This document shows, in pieces, positions 1 to 6,349 of a stretch of 23,511 nucleotides of DNA. A program made the translations under genes and the position numbers. The notes beneath the pieces were generated by a model. That model had not been told where the DNA came from and made no database searches. It saw nothing but the letters and a program-made list of their open reading frames with translations. This stretch comes from CAZEJK01 sp964512045 (GTDB lineage: Bacteria; Acidobacteriota; Thermoanaerobaculia; Thermoanaerobaculales; Sulfomarinibacteraceae). The first letter of the stretch is position 1. Every line of letters starts with the position of its first letter. The stretch is taken from NCBI GenBank assembly GCA_964512045.1, contig CAZEJK010000068.1, positions 1-23,511 of the forward strand. Reading direction: 5' to 3'.

Positions 1-1371
1 ACGGTCCTCGCAGCAGGCCAAGCGATGTTCTGGTATGGAAGGTCGGTGTCCGGTCCGGCCGGCGGGTTCGTGGCCTCTGCGATGTACGTCTCGGCGCCCT
101 ACTTCGTCGCCGACCTGTACGTTCGCTCGGCGTGGGCGGAGCTGCTGGCCTTCGTCTGGCTCCCGCTGCTGTTTCTCGGAATCGTGACAGTGCACCGCTG
201 CGCAGGAATGCGCAGCACGCTGCTCCTCGGTGCCGCGACGGCCGCACTACTCCTCACCCACAACCCAGCCGCCCTGGCCGCAGCGCTCGGTGCGACCGTC
301 CACATCGTGGCACTGCTGATCGGCTACAGAAGCTTGCGATCCCTACCCACCCTCGCGACGGCAGCGCTCCTCGGTGCGGGTGCGACGGCATACTTCTGGC
401 TTCCTGCTATCGCCGGCACCAACCTCATCGAGACCCGACGCCTGCTGACCGACCCTGGGCTTCGGTACGAGCAGCACATGCTCTCGCCGGCTGAGTGGAT
501 CGTCCCGTCGTGGGGTCATACGTCCCCGTCAACACTGGACGACGACCACGTCGCCGTCCACCTCGGTGTCATCCACCTCGTGCTCGCGTGCGGAGCTCTG
601 ACAGGGATCGGCGCACGGACGCTGCGCTCTCGGCGTGCCCGCACAATCGACATCCCGGTGCTGGCCGCGATGCCCGTTCTGCTGCTGGCACTCTGGCTGA
701 CCCAACCCGGCTCGGACTTCGTCTGGCGATCGGTCGACGCGATCCGGGTGTTCCAGTTCCCCTGGCGCTTCCTGCAGCTGGCGGTGCTCTCCACGGCACT
801 CCTCGCCGGCCACAGTGTCACATTGCTCCGACGGGAACACGTCCGCTTGGTTGTAGCGGCCGGGTCGGCAGCAATCGCCATCCTTGTGTCGCTACCGCAC
901 GCTCGTCCGCCAAGTGCTGTTCACGCAACGGCTTCTGCCTTCACCGCCGACCGTATCGTCGATGGTCACCTTTCCGCGTCGTCCCGAAGGGAGTACCGAC
1001 CCCGAGGCACTCCACTCTGGCCCCCTCCTGCACCGCTGGTGGACATCGTGCGTGGCTCGGGCACCGTTTCCGACATCTCCTGGCGAACAGAGACCATCCG
1101 CTTCGACCTCAACATGGAGTCTTCAGGCCTGGTGGCAGTACGGCAGTTCGACTTCCCGGGGTGGTACGTCGAGCTCAATGAAGCCATCGTGCCGCACTTT
1201 GCCAACGCGGATACTGGCGCCATACGATTCCCGGCGCCCACTGGCCAACACTCAGTCCGCGTTGTCTTCGGCTCGACGCCTCTGCGCACCGCAGCCGTCG
1301 CGCTGTCCGTCGTCTCTCTCCTGGTCGCAACGTGGCTGGGCGTCCGGCGACGCCGCGTCCTTCACCAGTAG
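1..1371 (+). CDS. Multi-pass membrane protein, PTPS-related/YfhO-like (5' end outside window)
   Basis: The frame is open from base 1, so the gene starts upstream and only the last 456 or so codons are seen. The visible part has a run of hydrophobic helices with short polar loops, including the segments reading LAFVWLPLLFLGIV and LLLTHNPAALAAAL. A soluble C-terminal stretch of about 100 residues follows (containing FDFPGWYVELNE), and the protein closes with one more helix and an Arg-rich cytoplasmic tail. This layout matches large bacterial membrane proteins annotated as 6-pyruvoyl-tetrahydropterin synthase-related or YfhO-like. Those resemble GT-C glycosyltransferases and are thought to work in surface polysaccharide or lipid glycosylation; the catalytic N-terminus that would test this is missing here. 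It converges on the minus-strand genes that follow. Membrane location is near certain; the family is likely; the function is inferred. Confidence 0.7.
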   Translation, partial: TVLAAGQAMFWYGRSVSGPAGGFVASAMYVSAPYFVADLYVRSAWAELLAFVWLPLLFLGIVTVHRCAGMRSTLLLGAATAALLLTHNPAALAAALGATVHIVALLIGYRSLRSLPTLATAALLGAGATAYFWLPAIAGTNLIETRRLLTDPGLRYEQHMLSPAEWIVPSWGHTSPSTLDDDHVAVHLGVIHLVLACGALTGIGARTLRSRRARTIDIPVLAAMPVLLLALWLTQPGSDFVWRSVDAIRVFQFPWRFLQLAVLSTALLAGHSVTLLRREHVRLVVAAGSAAIAILVSLPHARPPSAVHATASAFTADRIVDGHLSASSRREYRPRGTPLWPPPAPLVDIVRGSGTVSDISWRTETIRFDLNMESSGLVAVRQFDFPGWYVELNEAIVPHFANADTGAIRFPAPTGQHSVRVVFGSTPLRTAAVALSVVSLLVATWLGVRRRRVLHQ

Positions 1372-1402
1372 TCGGTACTGATGACCATCGAGGCATCCGC
1401 CG

Positions 1403-1567
1403 CTACGCGCCCTCGCCGAACATGACGATGATCATCTCGGCCACCGCTTCCCCATCGTTCCAGAACTCGTGGCTGGTACCTGCAGGGATCACGACCGCCT
1501 CGCCCTCCGTGAGCTCCATCGCCTCCCCGCCGATCCTGGCGGATTGTGACAGCCATTGGAGCCGGTC
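1403..1567 (-). pseudogene. Cupin-domain remnant, C-terminal half only, no start codon
   Basis: A minus-strand frame ending in TAG at 1403-1405 encodes the second half of a cupin barrel. It has a textbook cupin motif 2, GEAVVIPAGTSHEFWN, which fits G-x5-P-x-G-x2-H-x3-N exactly, followed by a hydrophobic strand (EMIIVMF). Motif 1, with its HxH and Glu metal ligands, is absent. The frame is open back to about 1657 but that part does not look like a cupin, and there is no ATG, GTG or TTG before the middle of the domain. Recognisable similarity begins 20-30 bases after the tricorn protease stop. I read it as the tail of a small cupin gene that lost its 5' half. A short protein from an unusual CTG start cannot be excluded. 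Confidence 0.6.
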
Positions 1568-1593
1568 GCCAGCCTCGTTGGATCCGTCGTCGA

Positions 1594-4500
1594 CTAGCGC
1601 TCGTCCTCGGGAACGCCCATCCCGCTGCGGTCCGGTCCCGCCGGAGGTTCCGGTGCCTCAAAATGGGGTCCCTCCAGCGCCTCGAGCATGGTCGTGACCG
1701 CGACGTTCAGTGTGGCATCCGGAGCATCCGTCGCGTGCACCGGACGATCCGGCACTGTGATGTCCGGCTCGACGCCCCAGCCCTCCACGACCCACTCGCC
1801 ATCGACAGAGTAGGTCCCATTGTTGGGCACGACCGGTTGCGACCCGTCGATCAGCCCGGGGTTTCCGGACAGCCCAACCACCCCACCCCATGTGCGTCGG
1901 CCGATCAGCGGACCGAGCCCAGCATCGCGGAACATCCACGGGAACATGTCGCCGCTGGATCCCGAGTGCTCGTTCATGAGCAGGCACTTCGGCCCGAAGT
2001 GAGCCTGTGCGGGCACCGGCCGGTCTCTTCCGTCTCGGCGCGCACGGTACCCGATCGGCGGACGGTTGAGGATCTCGAGGAACCGGTGCGGGGTCCAACC
2101 GCCACCGTTGAACCGCTGATCGATGATCATCGCCTCCATCCCCTGCTGTGGAAAGTACTGCGTGATCAGCATGTTGAGACCTTCAGTGACGTAGTTCGGA
2201 AGATGGACGTAGCCGATCCGCCCGTCACTGGCATCGAGCACGTGGCGCCGGTTGGCCTCGACCCACGCGCGGTACCGCAGGTTCCGCTCCCAGCTGTAGG
2301 AACGCGTCTTCACGACCACATCCCTGACGGTCTCGTCATCCTCCAGGCTCCCAGCGACAGTCAGCACGACCTCCTGGTCCTCGAGACCCACGAACGGCGC
2401 CCAGGGATCCTGCTCGGAATCGACGGGTACGCCGTTGACCGCCAGCAGGTACTCCCCTTCGCTCACGTCGACACCTTGAGCACTTAGCGGGCTGTGCAAA
2501 CCGGGCTCCCAGGACGGTCCGCGATAGATCTTCGCAAACCGGTAGCCATCGTTCGTCAGCTCGAAGTCCACCCCGAGGACGCCGACCCCGGGGCCGACGT
2601 TGCCACCGCCCGGCGGATCAGAGTAGCGCGCATGCCCCACATTCAGCTCGCCGATCATCTGCCGGATCAGGAAGCTCAGATCAGAGCGTGCTGCACAGCT
2701 CGGCAGGAGCGCGGCATAACGGTCCCGCACTGCGAGCCAATCGACGCCATGCATCCCCTCATCGTAGAAGTAATCCCGAAACAGGCGCCAGGTATCGTCG
2801 AACAGCTGCCGCCACTCGCGACGCGGATCGATACGAGTCAGCATCCCGGCCGTCACGGGCTCCTTCGCCTTCGCGTCCGGCTCGATCGGGAGCAGAGACG
2901 GCGCCTTCACGTCACCGCCACGACCAGCAAGGACCGAGCCGTCGGCGGACAGCACGATCTTGCGCAGCCCGGAAGCGACGACCTTCTCATCCCCGTCCTC
3001 CGAGGTCGGATCGAGGAGGACCACTGCAGGCTCGTCGTCGACGTCGCCCCCTGAGAGGCGCACGTACACGAGCGTACCGTCGGCCGCGACCGACAACCCC
3101 GTGAAGCTCCCTGAGGCCACAGGAAGCCGGTACGCCCGTTCCTCGAGCCCGTCGAGCTCGATGGCAACCTCGCCCGTCTTCGCGCTGTCGTCGTCCTCGG
3201 GTGAGGTGGACGTCTCGTCGCCTCCGTTCTTCTCGCCGTCTGACCACTCGACCTCGTCAGAGCGCGCAGCGAATGGGTGCTCCACATCGCCACGCAGCGG
3301 CATCGCCATCAGCACCTCGGTGTCCTCGTACGCGAACGCGAACTCCACTGCGCTGCCGGTCGGCTCGAACGCGCGCTGAGCGACGTAGTACAGGAGCTCG
3401 CCGTCCCGCCCGAAGACCGGCAGCTGCTCGTTTGCCATCGCGCTGGTGATCCGATGCTTCTCACCGTCCCGGGTGTCATACAGCCAGAGCGAGTGGACAC
3501 CGTCGATCGCCTCCTCGCTCAGGTCAAAGACGATCCAACGGCTGTCAGGAGACCAGGAGACTGACCGTCGACCCGACGGGGTCGTGCTCGGCCATGGATC
3601 AGTCGCGACATTCTGGAGTTGCCCGTCGCTGACAGTGCACAGCCAGAGATCTCCAGTCTTCTCCTGAAATACGAGATACTCGGAGTCCGGCGACCACACC
3701 GGCGGATAGAAGAAGGTCTGATGGCCCGAGGTGACCTGTCGCTCCCCACCCGACCCATCGCTCGGGATCACGTACAGCTCGTACTCGCCGGAACGGTCCG
3801 AGAAGTACGCGATCCAACGCCCGTCCGGGCTCCATGCCGGATAGCGCTCCGCGACACTATCTGTTCGCGTCAGGTTGCGAGGCGTGCCGTGCTCAGCCGG
3901 CAACGTCCAGATATCGCCACGCGCCTCCACGGCAACACGCTTGCCGTCGGGACCTGGATGGAACAGGCCGATGGACTCGCTGACATCCACCAGCCGCGGT
4001 CGCAGCTGCTCGCGAGCCGCTGTGACCCGGATGTCCACAGCCTGCTCCTCACCAGTGACCAGATCGAGCAGACGCAGCTCATTGCCGACGATGAACACGA
4101 TCTCGCCGTTTCCGTCGGGACCGGGGCCGATCGAAGGGCTGCGCACGTCGAGATGCTTATGGAACGTCAGCTGCCGGCGCTCACCGGTGGCAGGCTCCCA
4201 CGTCCACAGGTTGCGGCGGTGCGCCGGGCCGGCGTCCGAAAGGTAGTAGAAGGTGCCGCCGTGCCACATCGGATGCAGGTCGGTACCTTCCCACTCGGTG
4301 ATGACCTGCCCCTCGCTACCGGGTGTCTCCAGATCGATCATCCAGATGTCAGTGGCGCTGCCACCGACGTACCGCTTCCACCCCTGGCTCCATCGCGGAT
4401 CCATCGGGATATACGCCAGCCAGCGCCCATCGGAGCTCACCGCCGCCTCCGAGCCGTGGGGCACCGGCACGCGCTCCGGCATGCCTCCGGTTGCCGGCAC

Positions 4501-4971
4501 CGTGTACAGCGCCGACCTACCGACGACCCCGAAGCTGCCTTCAGCGGAGTAGAGAAGGCGACCGTCAGGGGTCCAGTCGCTGAGCAGCTGCCACGACGGC
4601 TGATGGGTCACCCGGACTGGCACGCCGCCGGCCACGGGCATCGTGTAGAGATCAATATCGCCGTCGTAGGAGGCCACGAACGCGATGCTCTGCCCGTCCG
4701 GACTGAATCTCGGCCGCAGCTCGCTCCCCGGAGGACTGACCAGGGGCACTGCCACCCCTCCTTCCCGCGGCACGAGCCACAGATCATCGGCCCATCGGAA
4801 CGCAATATGCGTTGCGGAGACGTCTGGATCCTGCATGAGCCCTGCGGATGGAGCGGCCCGGTCCAGGTCAACGGCGCCGGCACCACCTCCTCCTGTCATC
4901 GTCAGAACAACCCCTATCAGAAGCGCCATGATCGATGGGCTCAGCTTCCGTGTTGCGTGGTGTTGCCTCAT
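1594..4971 (-). CDS. Secreted tricorn-like protease (beta-propeller, PDZ, S41-type peptidase)
   Basis: 1125 residues, close to the usual length of bacterial tricorn homologs. Residues 1-33 form a signal peptide with a hydrophobic core (MALLIGVVLTMTGG), so it should be exported. Residues about 40-620 are TolB/WD40-like propeller blades with repeated signatures such as RFSPDGQSIAFVAS, SPDGRWIAYFSDRSG and SPDSRWIVFDLS. An acidic insert lies near 570-600. A PDZ-like domain (about 795-880) precedes the peptidase core. Probable catalytic residues are His780 in LNVGHARY and Ser1005 in EHSGSSGDMFP, followed by the family block GPLIGRRTWGGVVG; a Glu-containing element VVEGWGVEPDI is near the C-terminus. 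The family degrades oligopeptides fed through the propeller. The ATG has GGAGG at 4978-4982, six bases away, and lies 46 bases after the GntR gene, so the two are probably co-transcribed. Confidence 0.93.
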   Translation of the reverse strand: MRQHHATRKLSPSIMALLIGVVLTMTGGGGAGAVDLDRAAPSAGLMQDPDVSATHIAFRWADDLWLVPREGGVAVPLVSPPGSELRPRFSPDGQSIAFVASYDGDIDLYTMPVAGGVPVRVTHQPSWQLLSDWTPDGRLLYSAEGSFGVVGRSALYTVPATGGMPERVPVPHGSEAAVSSDGRWLAYIPMDPRWSQGWKRYVGGSATDIWMIDLETPGSEGQVITEWEGTDLHPMWHGGTFYYLSDAGPAHRRNLWTWEPATGERRQLTFHKHLDVRSPSIGPGPDGNGEIVFIVGNELRLLDLVTGEEQAVDIRVTAAREQLRPRLVDVSESIGLFHPGPDGKRVAVEARGDIWTLPAEHGTPRNLTRTDSVAERYPAWSPDGRWIAYFSDRSGEYELYVIPSDGSGGERQVTSGHQTFFYPPVWSPDSEYLVFQEKTGDLWLCTVSDGQLQNVATDPWPSTTPSGRRSVSWSPDSRWIVFDLSEEAIDGVHSLWLYDTRDGEKHRITSAMANEQLPVFGRDGELLYYVAQRAFEPTGSAVEFAFAYEDTEVLMAMPLRGDVEHPFAARSDEVEWSDGEKNGGDETSTSPEDDDSAKTGEVAIELDGLEERAYRLPVASGSFTGLSVAADGTLVYVRLSGGDVDDEPAVVLLDPTSEDGDEKVVASGLRKIVLSADGSVLAGRGGDVKAPSLLPIEPDAKAKEPVTAGMLTRIDPRREWRQLFDDTWRLFRDYFYDEGMHGVDWLAVRDRYAALLPSCAARSDLSFLIRQMIGELNVGHARYSDPPGGGNVGPGVGVLGVDFELTNDGYRFAKIYRGPSWEPGLHSPLSAQGVDVSEGEYLLAVNGVPVDSEQDPWAPFVGLEDQEVVLTVAGSLEDDETVRDVVVKTRSYSWERNLRYRAWVEANRRHVLDASDGRIGYVHLPNYVTEGLNMLITQYFPQQGMEAMIIDQRFNGGGWTPHRFLEILNRPPIGYRARRDGRDRPVPAQAHFGPKCLLMNEHSGSSGDMFPWMFRDAGLGPLIGRRTWGGVVGLSGNPGLIDGSQPVVPNNGTYSVDGEWVVEGWGVEPDITVPDRPVHATDAPDATLNVAVTTMLEALEGPHFEAPEPPAGPDRSGMGVPEDER

Positions 4972-5017
4972 CTCGTTCCTCCAATTCCATTCAGATCCTG
5001 GCGAGCGCTCCAGGCGA

Positions 5018-5932
5018 TCACAGTGGTGCCGCCAGGCCTCGTCGAACTGCCTCCAGAGAGTCGTGGGCGATCACATACCGCACGCGCACAGCCGATCCGG
5101 CGCTTCTCGCCGGCTCATCAAGAGCCGCCCACGCGCGTGGCGAGAAGCACACTGGGGCGTCCGTGCGCAACGCCTCGGCAGTACTGCCGCTACCGATCGG
5201 TTCGATCCGCCAGCGGTCGGTGTCCAGCACCGTCTTCAGGTCGGCTGCGAGATTGGCAGATCGGGTGGCATCGAGCTCGAACGCGAGCACGGTGTCCATC
5301 TCCGGGAAGCGACGTTCCAACTCAAGACCGAGCGCCGGATCCGGATGGACCGCCACAAACACCATATCGTCGTGCCGGTGCGGCCATCGACGCACCACAT
5401 CGGCGTAGTGAAAGTACGTTGCCACCACCACTCCGGGTGGCGGCTCGCCCTCGCGTTCCAACGACCACGCGCCCGCGCTCAAGCCCAGCCGCTGCTCGAG
5501 CTCACGAGCATGGTCCAGACACTGTGCCGTGCTGCACTCGACCACCGACAGCGTACGGGCCAGCGACCATGCAGGCAGCTCGACGACGAGCCGTGCGAGC
5601 TCCTGCGGCTGGATGTCAAACCGCTCCCGTGCCTCGCCACGGAACCGCGCCACGAGCTCCGCCAGCTCACCCCGCACCCAGACCGTCTCCGGCGAAGCCT
5701 CGACGACACGAGTCCCGCGAGCACCCTCGCTCACCAACAAGCCTTCGCGGACCAAGACGTTGTACGCAGCGCGCACGGTGTGGAGGTTCACACCCAGATC
5801 AGCCGCGGCCGTTCGCAGCGGCGGCAGTCGATCTCCAGGCCTCAGCTCCCCAGTCGAGATCCGCCATCGCAGCGACTCCGCCAGCTGGTGGTACAGGGGA
5901 ACTGGGCTTGCGTGATCCAGTCGGGCGTCCAT
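5018..5932 (-). CDS. GntR-family transcriptional regulator
   Basis: 304 residues from the ATG at 5932. I prefer this to the upstream ATG at 6031 because an AGAGGAG ribosome site sits five bases before it and because the extra 33 residues do not look like protein. Residues about 8-75 are a GntR winged helix-turn-helix: PLYHQLAESLRWRISTGELR, then GDRLPPLRTAAADLGVNLHTV, then AAYNVLVREGLL. The remaining 230 residues do not resemble FCD, UTRA or aminotransferase (MocR) effector domains. They look more like an alpha/beta ligand-binding fold (VVVATYFHYADVV, MVFVAVHPDPALG, VCFSPRAWAAL), but I cannot name the ligand. The gene is the first of a two-gene unit with the tricorn protease, and its own 5' region carries an inverted repeat, so autoregulation plus control of the protease is the simple reading. 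Confidence 0.88.
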   Translation of the reverse strand: MDARLDHASPVPLYHQLAESLRWRISTGELRPGDRLPPLRTAAADLGVNLHTVRAAYNVLVREGLLVSEGARGTRVVEASPETVWVRGELAELVARFRGEARERFDIQPQELARLVVELPAWSLARTLSVVECSTAQCLDHARELEQRLGLSAGAWSLEREGEPPPGVVVATYFHYADVVRRWPHRHDDMVFVAVHPDPALGLELERRFPEMDTVLAFELDATRSANLAADLKTVLDTDRWRIEPIGSGSTAEALRTDAPVCFSPRAWAALDEPARSAGSAVRVRYVIAHDSLEAVRRGLAAPL

Positions 5933-5941
5933 CGGCTCCTC

Positions 5942-5963
5942 TCGTTCTAGAACATTAGAACGA
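5942..5963. promoter_or_regulatory. Perfect inverted repeat, probable GntR operator
   Basis: Two perfect 8-bp arms, tcgttcta and tagaacga, are separated by a 6-bp spacer (gaacat). Inside it, gttctagaac at 5944-5953 is itself a 10-bp palindrome. The site lies 9 bp upstream of the chosen GntR start codon and abuts its ribosome binding site. Arms of this size and dyad symmetry fit a dimeric winged-helix repressor, and placement at the 5' edge of the regulator gene suggests autorepression. It is noticeably more AT-rich than its surroundings. Confidence 0.6.
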
Positions 5964-6042
5964 ACGAGCGCCCGAATGGTTACAGGCGTCCTGCGAAGGC
6001 AGGGTTTCAGCGACGAGAACCGCGGTTCCATCCGGCTCTCGC

Positions 6043-6258
6043 CTACCGCCTGATCCGCAGTATCTCCTCGCGGTGGTACCCGACGTGCCGCCGAGCGTCG
6101 AACGAGAGCCGGTCGATCGGACCGAACGGCATCAGCACCGACCAGTCGGACAGCCCGGCGATCGAATGGACATCCCGATCGCCCTCATTGAGGTGCTCGA
6201 TCTCGAACGGCCTGTTGATTTGCGTCGCAGCCACCAACTCGTCAGCGAACGCATGCAC
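6043..6258 (-). CDS. Possible small hypothetical protein (71 aa) or gene remnant
   Basis: The 417-base gap between the GntR and FHA/kinase genes holds a minus-strand frame that starts with GTG at 6258 and ends at 6043. Its composition is protein-like (FADELVAATQINRPFEIEHL, then DWSVLMPFGPIDRLSF), unlike most shadow frames in this GC-rich DNA. There is no good ribosome binding site, and an in-frame TGA lies two codons upstream of the GTG. I do not recognise a family. It may be the tail of a lost gene or a small protein co-directional with gntR. Apart from this frame, the gap holds only the gntR operator, the 14-bp palindrome and the start signals of the downstream gene. Confidence 0.3.
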   Translation of the reverse strand: MHAFADELVAATQINRPFEIEHLNEGDRDVHSIAGLSDWSVLMPFGPIDRLSFDARRHVGYHREEILRIRR

Positions 6259-6312
6259 CCAAGATCACCGGTACTCACGCTGGCCGTCGTCGGTGTCTCG
6301 ACTCTCCCTCCA

Positions 6313-6326
6313 ACCGAAGCTTCGGT
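6313..6326. promoter_or_regulatory. 14-bp perfect palindrome upstream of the FHA/kinase gene
   Basis: The sequence accgaagcttcggt is a perfect 14-bp palindrome ending 23 bp before the GTG start of the FHA/kinase gene and 12 bp before its ribosome site. It could be an operator, or could form a short leader hairpin in the mRNA. A 14-bp dyad at this position is unlikely to be trivial, but no regulator can be named from the sequence. Confidence 0.35.
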
Positions 6327-6338
6327 GTACCATTGACC

Positions 6339-6345
6339 AAGGAGG
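6339..6345 (+). promoter_or_regulatory. Ribosome binding site that fixes the GTG start of the FHA/kinase gene
   Basis: AAGGAGG lies four bases before GTG at 6350. It decides the start against the ATG at 6188, which would add 54 residues of low-complexity, non-conserved sequence in front of the FHA domain. Confidence 0.75.
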
Positions 6346-6349
6346 CCCG

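Noticed and set aside
3619..5958. A 779-codon open frame on the + strand
   Set aside because: It lies antisense to the tricorn and GntR genes, which have full motifs and ribosome sites. Its translation is rich in Arg, Pro and His with no domain, typical of an opposite-strand shadow in GC-rich DNA.
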